From: Membranipora membranacea
Lineage: Eukaryota; Bryozoa; Gymnolaemata; Cheilostomatida; Membraniporidae
DNA: 64,000 nucleotides
NCBI GenBank assembly: GCA_914767715.1
Contig: OU612075.1
Coordinates: 13,452,001-13,516,000 of the forward strand
Direction: 5' to 3'
The position numbers and the translations under genes were made by a program. Under the pieces are notes generated by a model, which did not search any database, had not been told where the DNA came from, and saw only the letters and a list, made by a program, of their open reading frames with translations. Below are positions 50,901 to 54,735 of this stretch, piece after piece (within the stretch, counting starts at the first letter, position 1; each line of letters opens with the position of its first letter).

Positions 50901-53490
50901 TACCCTTAGCGAGCATGTACTAGCTGAGCTAGAAACCCCTTTCTTAATTTTCTTGTTTTCCTGTTAGTGTGCGATTTAATCATCATGCATAACACAAGGT
51001 TATATACCCCACAGTGCTGGCTGCAGACTAAACTATTGCTATGGACGAGGTCAAAACTGCTCATTTATGACACAGCTCTAATTCTAGCCTAATTTTTGCG
51101 ACAAAATATCTCAAATACGTATGAAATTTATGGAGTTTATGCTATTGCTAGCCATTTGTGCAAAGTGAAAGAAATGGTTTCCCTAAACCTCTGATCACCT
51201 TTTATATAAATGTGTGTATATGTTATATTGTTGATGTATTTTGGCAGAGTTTGGTATTAACATGAATGACATATTTACATTTGACAAGTGATTTTTCTAG
51301 CGGGTTGAGTAAATATGTCTGTACACCATATAGAATTGAACACAACCTGCTAACGACATGATTTACGACTTTTAGATCGAGTTGAGCAGTTTGCTGTCAG
51401 GTTCAAAAACATACCGCTGGCCCAGGAGTTCAAACAGAAGTTTGACGAGGCCAAACAGTTTGTTATAGATAGCCAGAAGAGCAAACGAAACGATCTTAAT
51501 AAGCAGAGTGTTGCTGCTTCTTCCTCTGCAGGTGAGAGGCTTTTAAACTTACAGTGCACAAGAATAACAATCGTGATATCTGCAATAATAATATAATATT
51601 ACCATTTGATTCAATTTCAATACCACACCCTGTGGCATTCGAGATACTAATCAGCGTCAATGGTATTGGTCTCATTGTAGAATCAGTAGAGGATAACCAA
51701 GCACCTGCAGCGAGTGTCGGCGGAGCGACAGGTGGCACTCTGCCTGCAGCTAGTAACGTGCCTGGAGGCGGAGCTAGCAGTAGCAGTGGTGGCAGTATGA
51801 CTTCACTGCGCGCGTCTGGTAGTGCCTCTGGTAGTGTAGGATCTGGTAGCGGATCTGTGACTGTGGAAGATGAGGATACAGATGATGAGGATTATGATGA
51901 GGATGAGTCAGATGATGATACTATAGAAGATGGCGATGATGATGATGAACCTTTCAATGTTCTCTGCTCAAAACAAATCACACTGATGGAGAAATCTCAG
52001 CCGCAAGCTCAATATCAGGTATGTGCTCATTGTTATATTTCAGAAACTAAAAGTTCAAAACATCTTTAATTATGGAGGCATAGAGAATTGTAGATGCGCT
52101 TTATATTCTAATTGTGGCACCACAAATATTTTACTTCCATAAGTCACATGGAAGACAAGATAGGCTTGAAGGGTCTATTTATACGGAAAATCATTTCAGT
52201 TTGGTTCATCCTAACTAATCTAATATATAACTTGTTTATATAGTGTATATATAGTAAATGAAAAATGTCTTCCTATAGGCAGCACCATGAATTTCATGTC
52301 TGTATAGAACTGCTCACCTGCCTATCAACAACCAAATGTAGGTTGTCCGTCAACCGCCCACAGCGAGAGGTTCAACGTCATTCCTTGTCTGCCGAGCCCA
52401 GTTTGCCCCCAATAGCAGTCTCCATTTGTATGTCGCTGAGATCTTCCTGTATTTGAAACAGTTGTCTCCAGGATTAAATTGAGGCGTAATTCTTATTGAA
52501 ATTACCCAATTTTAGACCAGAGGCTCATGGAAACTGGAGATTGTAGAGGAGAATATGGACATAATCGGAGGTATCGCTATATATCTATTTGAGGGTGAAG
52601 ATCAAAAATACAGACAGCTGATATTCCAGGAGACTCCCCCAGCTATCGTGTAAGTGACAATGAAGATTGTTTTCATGTTTCACTCAGTGATGAGGCACAG
52701 TAAATCCCAATAGTAGATATTGTGCAGCACATGACAATAGGAAGAACGAAGGTCTAATTTTCTGTCATTGGCCATGCTATGCTGTGATTGGCTGGGATAC
52801 TAGTGGGTACCAGGCTTGATACTTCTTTACTCTGGTTTTTTTATTTATAGGCAAGGCACCACCTGCTCATGGCAGATGTATGATTTCTACGCGGTAAGGC
52901 CAAACATGAGATATTTCCAGGCTTTATTTGATCATCCTGATGCAGCTAAAGAGTTTTCTCGACACATCCTAGATGTAAGTTCATTGTGTGTCCATCATTA
53001 TATGATTTATATTAAAATTTATATTTAGTGCGGGGTTATTGATTGAAGGTACATGTAATTTAATCTCCTAAATACAACTATATAATAGACCACTTTGAGT
53101 TGTAAGGGTTTTTATTTGGTGTCGATTTGAGGATGGCATAACTAAGAACCATTTCTGATCCCAACAAATAATGTCTCGGAAACATATGGTTCTTTGGGCC
53201 CAATGCACTGAAATAATAATGATAATAAATAAAATGAAAATGTTGTGATAACTTGATGACTGACGAGTATCAATTATGAGGTATGAGCACTAGTGATCAT
53301 TGCCAACAGTTACCTGGCAACCATTGAATTGGTCAGTCACTTTCACTATTATACATTAATGTTATTGTTTTATTTATAGGGTATAGCGTATGCTAAAGAG
53401 CTACAGATACGCGAGGTAGAAGTTATCAGTAACAGCACCTCAACATTCCCATTAGAACTGGATCTGTCCGCACATTCAAACTACCACTAA
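5968..53490 (+). CDS. RANBP2: RanBP2/Nup358-like nucleoporin (E3 SUMO ligase family), 47 coding exons, about 2,996 aa
   Basis: Nup358 forms the cytoplasmic filaments of the nuclear pore, binds RanGTP and, in vertebrates, acts as a SUMO E3 ligase. Phase-consistent exons: 5968-6039, 6631-6698, 7637-7803, 8022-8137, 8593-8688, 9239-9400, 9783-9904, 10455-10565, 10990-11147, 11539-11621, 12195-12414, 12914-13169, 32075-32198, 32456-32568, 33073-33271, 33547-33736, 34417-34595, 34877-35116, 35472-35820, 36607-36828, 37685-37834, 39300-39419, 39828-39965, 40585-40809, 40996-41181, 41522-41690, 41919-42508, 42699-42846, 43240-43316, 43762-43949, 44265-44477, 44754-44930, 45127-45303, 45477-45849, 46128-46263, 46727-46966, 47201-47395, 47684-48399, 48803-49033, 49422-49577, 49979-50101, 50366-50518, 51376-51531, 51681-52018, 52516-52649, 52851-52974, 53380-53490. 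The start resembles the vertebrate N-terminus ('[10 protein letters not shown]'). Domain order: TPR/solenoid 1-752, coiled coil 813-930, RanBD1, zinc finger, FG, RanBD2, zinc finger, FG, RanBD3, FG, SUMO-ligase-like motif, RanBD4, acidic linker, PH-like end. There is no cyclophilin domain. The total coding length divides by three with no internal stop. Individual exon borders rest on splice consensus and homology, not transcripts. Confidence 0.96.
7804..8021 (+). other. RANBP2: GC-AG intron in RanBP2 (intron 3)
   Basis: Homology requires the exon 3 helix ending 'QKQLTLK' to continue into '[14 protein letters not shown]' of exon 4. The only donor giving that join in phase is GCAAGT at 7804, the classic non-canonical GC donor, paired with an AG acceptor at 8020-8021. 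All other introns I placed in this gene use GT donors. No nearby GT would keep the frame and the match to the family. Confidence 0.75.
8266..8460 (+). repeat. tRNA-derived SINE-like repeat in RanBP2 intron 4
   Basis: From about 8266 the sequence reads TGTGGCGTAGTGGTTGGGAT, a pol III box A type start. About 50 bp further on is a degenerate box B (TTTTGAATTCCAGTC, near 8315), which is the tRNA layout of a SINE head. A unique-looking body follows ('GTGCAGGGGTGGGCTAAG', 'GACAGCTGGAAAGCTGCG') and then AT-rich DNA. It lies within the 455-bp intron between exons 4 and 5. I infer a SINE copy; its family and exact ends need genome-wide alignment. Confidence 0.6.
13735..13886. repeat. 15-bp minisatellite (GTATATATGTATATA), about 9.6 copies
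   Basis: The unit GTATATATGTATATA repeats without visible variation from about 13741 to 13884. Because 15 is a multiple of three, open frames of Tyr/Ile/Val/Met repeats appear on both strands. These are artefacts of the repeat and not genes. A related AT-rich patch lies at 14674-14704. The complete uniformity suggests recent expansion. Confidence 0.95.
14399..14933 (-). CDS. Ly6/uPAR-type three-finger protein 1
   Basis: Minus-strand exons 14933-14732 and 14619-14399 join in phase 1 to give 140 residues. The start '[17 protein letters not shown]' makes a plausible signal peptide read straight into the mature start '[11 protein letters not shown]'. The first exon ends '...[13 protein letters not shown]' and the last exon gives '[15 protein letters not shown]', then '[10 protein letters not shown]', the classic CxC....CN closure of the three-finger fold. 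A hydrophobic tail ends the protein, suggesting GPI attachment. Its relatives use a separate leader exon; here an acceptor-like AG at 14885-14886 leaves that possibility open, so the start is the least certain part. It is the most divergent member with a 'TPYC' segment. Confidence 0.82.
16054..17174 (-). CDS. Ly6/uPAR-type three-finger protein 2
   Basis: Three minus-strand exons, 17174-17141, 16872-16702 and 16235-16054, join in phase 1 at both junctions to give 128 residues. Exon 1 supplies '[11 protein letters not shown]', which with exon 2 forms a signal peptide ending near 'AVYTDA'. The mature part starts '[11 protein letters not shown]' and passes '[11 protein letters not shown]'. Exon 3 provides '[16 protein letters not shown]', '[10 protein letters not shown]' and a C-terminal hydrophobic stretch '[15 protein letters not shown]', fitting a GPI-anchored surface protein. 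All splice sites are GT-AG. Close paralogues 3 and 4 have the same exon layout. The ligand or function is unknown. Confidence 0.9.
18095..19890 (-). CDS. Ly6/uPAR-type three-finger protein 3
   Basis: Exons 19890-19860, 19406-19239 and 18282-18095 on the minus strand join in phase 1 to give 128 residues. The leader is '[10 protein letters not shown]' continuing 'VCLAVYAEA', cleaved before '[11 protein letters not shown]'. Further Cys landmarks are '[10 protein letters not shown]', '[16 protein letters not shown]' and '[11 protein letters not shown]', followed by a hydrophobic GPI-type tail ('[13 protein letters not shown]'). It is closest to protein 4, including in 3' flanking sequence (17850-18000 compared with 25040-25200). 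Its leader exon and promoter are duplicated just upstream, where a transposable element has inserted. Confidence 0.9.
19891..19990 (-). promoter_or_regulatory. Conserved upstream region of Ly6 genes 3 and 4 with TATA-like element
   Basis: Upstream of the gene 3 start, on the minus strand, a TATA-like AATAAAAGGCTT (about 19961-19974) is followed by GAGGTCATTACT and AAAACTCTTAA just before ATG. The same order and near-identical spacing occur upstream of gene 4, about 70-85 bp from its ATG. Conservation outside the coding exons supports a shared core promoter. The role is inferred from position and conservation only. Confidence 0.5.
20078..21921. mobile_element. TTAA-flanked non-autonomous DNA element with about 200-bp terminal inverted repeats
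   Basis: The left end ACAACTAGGTGGCTCAAT and the right end (reverse complement ACCACTAGGTGGCTCAAT) begin terminal inverted repeats traceable for about 200 bp. Shared blocks include TATCTATCGCAGT and TGACGTCA-like sequence. TTAA flanks both sides (20074-20077 and 21922-21925), the target-site duplication used by piggyBac-type transposases. The 1.4-kb interior has only short open frames without transposase motifs, so it is non-autonomous. Its insertion point is four bases upstream of the ATG of a duplicated Ly6 leader. Confidence 0.8.
22519..22887 (-). CDS. Unrecognised 122-codon open frame, Cys-rich
   Basis: This open frame from ATG at 22887 has protein-like composition, including '[15 protein letters not shown]', '[14 protein letters not shown]' and '[14 protein letters not shown]'. 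A CTCTAG just before the ATG could equally be a splice acceptor. Its first 14 codons recur, diverged, on the opposite strand at about 24778-24820, which suggests a dispersed repeat or transposon-derived coding piece rather than a single-copy gene. The PCxxC resembles zinc-binding or deaminase motifs, but I see no convincing HxE partner. I cannot name a family. Confidence 0.3.
   Translation of the reverse strand: MIPKTCFLYKHFKDYPKTNECCSNAVTYDKVLSDLRDKKIQCTTWHELLMMGKVVPMREGNSHSLNYDVTVSRKQGVWSFIPKTPCWKCATISKHLQENLVATNLYDKDATMPQYKGAMKIK
22982..23057. repeat. Perfect 24-bp inverted repeat with 28-nt loop
   Basis: Positions 22982-23005 and 23034-23057 are perfect reverse complements (24 of 24), each arm containing two copies of AGGTACT. 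The 28-nt spacer is CT/G-rich. Such a long perfect stem could be a fold-back element end, a small hairpin RNA precursor or a cruciform. No coding frame overlaps it. Confidence 0.8.
23060..25332. other. Intron 12 interval between Ly6 genes 3 and 4, no gene seen
   Basis: No supportable exon appears on either strand. The only structure noted is a short homologue (24778-24820, plus strand) of the start of the open frame at 22519-22887. From about 25040 the sequence becomes recognisably paralogous to the 3' flank of Ly6 gene 3. Confidence 0.5.
25333..26395 (-). CDS. Ly6/uPAR-type three-finger protein 4, with in-frame TGA (possible pseudogene)
   Basis: Exons 26395-26365, 25970-25803 and 25508-25333 on the minus strand have the same sizes, phases and splice signals as gene 3. 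The leader is '[10 protein letters not shown]' plus 'VSLAVYAEA', followed by '[11 protein letters not shown]' and '[11 protein letters not shown]'. The next codon is TGA (25812-25810 on the minus strand), ten bases before the GTAAGT donor, so reading stops after 63 residues. Beyond it the frame stays intact: exon 3 encodes '[16 protein letters not shown]', '[11 protein letters not shown]' and the GPI-type tail. A single C-to-T change at a CGA would explain the stop. It could be a recent pseudogene, a null allele or a sequencing error. Without the stop the product would be 124 residues. Confidence 0.7.
26396..26490 (-). promoter_or_regulatory. Upstream region of Ly6 gene 4 matching that of gene 3
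   Basis: Reading the minus strand toward the ATG at 26395, the sequence has CAATAAAAGGCTTAGAGTCT, then AAAGAGGTCATTACT, then AAACTCTTAAAATGAAG. The TATA-like block lies about 75 bp upstream of the start codon, the same distance as in gene 3. Genes 2 and 5 do not show an obvious match, so this element tracks the recent 3/4 duplication. Confidence 0.45.
26490..27304. other. Intron 12 interval upstream of the composite MITE, no gene seen
   Basis: AT-rich DNA with a short (AT)n patch near 26577-26591. No exon-like open frame, RNA gene or repeat family could be supported. Confidence 0.5.
27305..28288. mobile_element. Composite MITE carrying a captured RanBP2 segment
   Basis: A terminal repeat AATAGRCAGTTTTCTGAGCT occurs three times: at 27309 (inward), inverted at the right end of a fold-back unit (about 27790-27826), and again inverted at about 28249-28288. 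The first two bound a 520-bp MITE with arms exceeding 100 bp (shared GAGTTGTCCTCTCTCC and CACGCCGCAT). Between the second and third lies 420 bp nearly identical to RanBP2 positions about 42897-43323, reversed. The simplest reading is that the element family acquired a host gene segment. No target-site duplication was evident. Confidence 0.7.
27829..28249 (-). pseudogene. Antisense copy of RanBP2 exon 29 with flanking introns
   Basis: The minus strand of this interval matches plus-strand 42897-43323 at roughly 97 percent by eye. That covers part of intron 28, the whole of exon 29 ('[13 protein letters not shown]...') with its AG acceptor, and the GTAATT donor. One amino-acid change is visible (VVNT becomes AVNT). 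Matching ends abruptly at MITE terminal repeats on both sides. It is intronic, antisense to its parent gene and only 25 codons long, so I treat it as a captured gene fragment. High identity implies a recent event. Confidence 0.85.
28290..29454. other. Intron 12 interval between the MITE and Ly6 gene 5, no gene seen
   Basis: No exon, RNA gene or clear repeat was found. Two overlapping AT-rich open frames near 28932-29192 on opposite strands have low-complexity content and no splice partners. Confidence 0.5.
29455..30415 (-). CDS. Ly6/uPAR-type three-finger protein 5 (divergent)
   Basis: Exons 30415-30379, 30024-29893 and 29630-29455 join in phase 1 to give 114 residues. The leader is '[12 protein letters not shown]' plus 'GLVGFTSA', with the mature start '[10 protein letters not shown]'. 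Then follow '[18 protein letters not shown]', '[18 protein letters not shown]', '[11 protein letters not shown]' and a strongly hydrophobic end suited to GPI attachment. It lacks the 'TPYC' segment of the other members and has 'FCLKA' instead, so it is the most distant paralogue, although gene structure is unchanged. Its first intron contains a 67-bp tandem duplication. Confidence 0.88.
30095..30228. repeat. 67-bp tandem duplication in Ly6-5 intron 1
   Basis: Two adjacent 67-bp copies (30095-30161 and 30162-30228) share AAGGAAACTCTAATGATCTC and the end ATCAATGAGCCT, with about five differences. They lie wholly inside the first intron of Ly6 gene 5. Confidence 0.85.
30416..32074. other. Upstream of Ly6-5 and end of intron 12, no gene seen
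   Basis: This holds only the presumed promoter side of Ly6 gene 5 and unremarkable AT-rich sequence up to the RanBP2 exon 13 acceptor. A plus-strand open frame at 31058-31324 begins with a Cys/His-rich segment but has no homology I can recognise. Confidence 0.45.
34877..35820 (+). other. RANBP2: RanBP2 coiled-coil and Q/A-rich segment (exons 18-19)
   Basis: Exon 18 encodes a heptad-rich helix ('[20 protein letters not shown]', then '[16 protein letters not shown]') and exon 19 continues it ('[19 protein letters not shown]'). A polyglutamine/polyalanine tract follows ([18 protein letters not shown]). This sits where vertebrate RanBP2 has its short 'LLKMICQQVEAIKKEM' helix after the solenoid; here the helical region is longer. 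It probably serves oligomerisation, an inference from position. Confidence 0.7.
35956..36381. mobile_element. 426-bp MITE in RanBP2 intron 19 with tRNA-like core
   Basis: The ends TACCGTAATCCCTCACCTAT (35956) and its inverse (to 36381) start terminal inverted repeats of about 45 bp with few mismatches; both continue to CTTATAAGTGAA. A TA at each tip would suit a Tc1/mariner-type target duplication. The interior repeats CCCACAGCTATAAGAC several times, then contains a tRNA-like stretch on the minus strand. There is no transposase, so it is non-autonomous. Confidence 0.75.
36186..36248 (-). repeat. tRNA-derived sequence (degenerate) inside the intron 19 MITE
   Basis: The minus strand reads GCTGAATAGCTCAGTGGTAG (acceptor/D-arm with pol III box A), then TTGTCAA as a putative anticodon loop, then GAGTTCGAAATCC (box B). 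Acceptor and anticodon stems do not pair, so this is not a functional tRNA. It is a tRNA-derived promoter fossil or a SINE head trapped between MITE ends. Confidence 0.6.
36904..37376. repeat. Tandem duplication of about 240 bp with internal poly-G, RanBP2 intron 20
   Basis: Starting at 36904 and 37149, two copies share AATCAAGAACTGCTTCTGCA, an ATGTGATG-rich patch, a poly-G run of 11-16 bases, and the end CTTGTTTGAATATTAAGGAA. Differences are confined to repeat-number changes and a few substitutions, so the duplication is recent. Confidence 0.85.
37835..39299. other. RanBP2 intron 21, nothing recognised
   Basis: A 1.46-kb intron, the second longest in the gene. No exon, nested gene or repeat family could be supported on either strand. 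Confidence 0.5.
39917..41130 (+). other. RANBP2: Ran-binding domain 1 of RanBP2 (exons 23-25)
   Basis: The domain begins '[20 protein letters not shown]' and continues '[20 protein letters not shown]', '[19 protein letters not shown]', '[12 protein letters not shown]' and '[17 protein letters not shown]'. These are the canonical RanBD elements: acidic entry, WKERG loop, RRDQV..CANH strand and C-terminal helix. The known role is high-affinity RanGTP binding at the cytoplasmic face of the pore. The two internal introns at the G-E-E-D and alanine positions recur in other RanBDs here, showing internal duplication. Confidence 0.95.
41563..41622 (+). other. RANBP2: RanBP2-type zinc finger 1 (exon 26)
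   Basis: The pattern is W-x-C-x2-C-x10-C-x2-C exactly, reading '[11 protein letters not shown]' to 'KLKCPVC'. In the family such fingers bind RanGDP or COPI-type partners. Vertebrate RanBP2 has eight in a row; this protein has two, separated by other domains. Confidence 0.93.
41919..43316 (+). other. RANBP2: FG-repeat block 1 (exons 27-29)
   Basis: This block holds more than a dozen Phe-Gly units in Ser/Thr/Pro/Ala-rich sequence, including '[18 protein letters not shown]', three near-identical 'QSVFGS/QSVFGG' repeats, 'SLFGTTPK' and 'GLFGAKPS'. Such disordered FG segments bind transport receptors. Exon 27 is the second longest exon in the gene. Exon 29, with only a 'GFSF/GLFSS' remnant, is the exon copied into the intron 12 MITE. 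Confidence 0.92.
43911..44900 (+). other. RANBP2: Ran-binding domain 2 of RanBP2 (exons 30-32)
   Basis: It reads '[20 protein letters not shown]', '[20 protein letters not shown]', '[19 protein letters not shown]', '[10 protein letters not shown]' and '[16 protein letters not shown]'. All main Ran contacts of the fold are recognisable. The tryptophan-containing loop and CANH strand match the vertebrate second and third RanBDs best by eye. Confidence 0.95.
44001..44125. repeat. Dispersed repeat of about 130 bp, copy A (RanBP2 intron 30)
   Basis: This shares TTATTCTTGCGCTGTGAACT, ATGGCCGCCTGGATGTTC and TGGTCTTATTCTGGGCCTGA with two further copies at about 48583-48712 and 49211-49348. Its ends GATCAG / CTGATC are complementary, suggesting a tiny MITE. 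Confidence 0.8.
45196..45255 (+). other. RANBP2: RanBP2-type zinc finger 2 (exon 33)
   Basis: This is an exact W-x-C-x2-C-x10-C-x2-C pattern: '[20 protein letters not shown]'. It is preceded by '[11 protein letters not shown]', like the vertebrate 'MFAKKEGQ' linker, and lies between RanBD2 and FG block 2. Confidence 0.93.
45477..45849 (+). other. RANBP2: FG-repeat block 2 (exon 34)
   Basis: This exon holds '[10 protein letters not shown]', two 'ASIFGKP' units, '[10 protein letters not shown]', '[10 protein letters not shown]', '[10 protein letters not shown]' and '[10 protein letters not shown]', ending in a 'SLFATQTPS' degenerate repeat. It is Ala/Pro/Ser-rich and disordered, and lies between zinc finger 2 and RanBD3. 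Confidence 0.92.
46166..47260 (+). other. RANBP2: Ran-binding domain 3 of RanBP2 (exons 35-37)
   Basis: It reads '[20 protein letters not shown]', '[20 protein letters not shown]', '[19 protein letters not shown]', '[12 protein letters not shown]' and '[19 protein letters not shown]'. The usual loop tryptophan of WKERG is tyrosine here (YKERG), a notable departure from the other three domains. Confidence 0.95.
47684..48260 (+). other. RANBP2: FG-repeat block 3 (first part of exon 38)
   Basis: This block holds about a dozen Phe-Gly units: '[10 protein letters not shown]', 'ALFGGAAAA', '[20 protein letters not shown]', 'SVFGGPQKS', 'SLFGATATS', 'SLFGAKPS' and 'ALFGGIGQ'. Exon 38 (716 bp) is the longest exon and also contains the SUMO-ligase-like motif at its 3' end. 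Confidence 0.92.
48420..48532. repeat. ATATC pentanucleotide array with inverted flank (RanBP2 intron 38)
   Basis: More than a dozen uninterrupted ATATC units (about 48452-48506) are bordered on both sides by the inverse GATAT units, so the tract can fold on itself. Length variation between individuals is likely. Confidence 0.85.
48583..48712. repeat. Dispersed repeat, copy B (RanBP2 intron 38)
   Basis: This matches copies A and C throughout. The ends GACCAG / CTGGTC are inverted. Copies B and C also share a few flanking bases (TTTAT before, TCT-ATACAT after), so they may be more recently related to each other. Confidence 0.8.
49211..49348. repeat. Dispersed repeat, copy C (RanBP2 intron 39)
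   Basis: This is the same unit as copies A and B, with occasional substitutions. It occupies about a third of the 388-bp intron 39, only one exon away from copy B. Confidence 0.8.
49526..51465 (+). other. RANBP2: Ran-binding domain 4 of RanBP2 (exons 40-43)
   Basis: It reads '[20 protein letters not shown]', '[20 protein letters not shown]', '[20 protein letters not shown]', '[11 protein letters not shown]' and '[19 protein letters not shown]'. It carries one extra residue in the 'LEKLP' entry and an additional intron after the 'KHQAN' turn, so it is spread over four exons. 'FRFD...WKERGIG' matches the vertebrate first and second RanBDs well. Confidence 0.95.
51681..53490 (+). other. RANBP2: Acidic linker and divergent PH-like C-terminal domain of RanBP2 (exons 44-47)
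   Basis: Exon 44 encodes a Gly/Ser-rich stretch, then about 30 mostly acidic residues ('[18 protein letters not shown]'). A roughly 130-residue domain follows: '[18 protein letters not shown]', '[20 protein letters not shown]', '[14 protein letters not shown]', '[20 protein letters not shown]'. The acidic lead, alternating strands and final 'AAKEF' helix resemble the RanBD/PH fold, but WKERG and CANH signatures are gone. Vertebrate RanBP2 ends in cyclophilin instead. I infer a decayed or repurposed fifth RanBD-like module. Confidence 0.6.
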
Positions 53491-53551
53491 TCACTGCTGC
53501 CGCTACCACTGCTGCCGCTACGTAATGTCGGAGCCAAAATACTGTCTATAC

Positions 53552-53557
53552 AATAAA
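53552..53557 (+). terminator. RanBP2 polyadenylation signal
   Basis: AATAAA lies 62 bases after the RanBP2 stop codon. No other AATAAA was needed to end the gene. The short 3' UTR is inferred from this signal only. Confidence 0.7.
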
Positions 53558-53559
53558 GA

Positions 53560-54735
53560 ATTTTACAGAATATAATTATCATTCCACTCTATGATAACCC
53601 TGTTGAATGACAATGCTCTGTTTTAACCCACTGGCTGGTATTGCATGTTTCTAGTGGATTGCGCTGAAATCCCTTCTGCTTTGATTCGCCTGCCAGCTCC
53701 TTATCCTGGTTTATTACGACAGCACAATGTTTTTTTTCCTTCTGTCTAATTTTCATATATCACAAGTTCTATCGTCAAATGCACTCATTGTTATTTTTAA
53801 CCTGCTATTGTGGCTATACTCTTAGAATGATTGTGAAAGTTATGTGCAAACCAATAACAACAACAAAATAAAACCGTGTAAATAACTTGATCATCATTGA
53901 TCAGATTCGGGCAATGTTCGGTTGTTAACCTGGTGGAGTTTTAGCGTGGTATCTGGACACATTAAATATCAGACTCCCGTTGAATGGTAGCCACAAACTA
54001 ACCAGTATATCCAGTATAGACACATAACTTATAAAGAGCTGCATCAGCCTTACAGTCAAATCTGATCGCAATACATACATTTACAGATCAAAACAAGGTG
54101 TTTGGGGAAAAAAGGCTCAAACTCCCTGGTTTGATACAATTTGCTTGTTCATGTTGCTGGGAGTTGTCCACTTTTTCTCACTCATATTGTTTGTTGCCTT
54201 GCGTCAGAAAATGTGTAATTTTAGTTTGAGTGTGGAGCACACTGCCTAGTACCCTGAATCATCGATGGGTTACTTTGCCGAAATATGCAGCAGGCACACA
54301 TAGGGATCTGCTCGCATCCTCATTTTCGTACCTGAATAAAGAAACATTTCATACAAATCGAAAAGTAAGATTAAAAAAAAGAAAATTCTCTCGAGAATTG
54401 GTAAGTACATCATGAAATGTGAAACACATTTATATATATATTGTAACCCTTTGTTGGATCGCGTGTATTGATGTAGAGTTCATTTTTTTCTGAGACTGTC
54501 ACATTAACTTTGCTGTTATTACTCGTTGGTAAGCTTTGAATCACGCACACTGCCTATATTACCATACTCTGAACATGAAACATGACTAACGGCCTTCATA
54601 CTATCACAGAGTAAGGATATACTTTACTCTGTGATACTTTAGTGCAATATTCAATACATTCCGTTAATTATTTGGCAGCCCAGCAGCCTAGTGATGGTGT
54701 GATGATCTAGCCTTGTGTATATAGACTGCTGACTG
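53560..54735. other. Intergenic spacer between RanBP2 and the next gene
   Basis: About 1.2 kb with no supportable coding exon. A 61-codon frame at 54230-54415 lacks any family feature. The spacer must contain the promoter of the downstream gene. The clearest structure is the perfect hairpin at 54602-54636. Confidence 0.55.
54602..54636. repeat. Perfect 13-bp inverted repeat 100 bp upstream of gene 2
   Basis: TATCACAGAGTAA (54602-54614) and its exact complement TTACTCTGTGATA (54624-54636) are separated by nine bases. It lies 100 bp before the downstream gene's start codon, where it could be promoter DNA or a 5' UTR hairpin. Confidence 0.7.
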
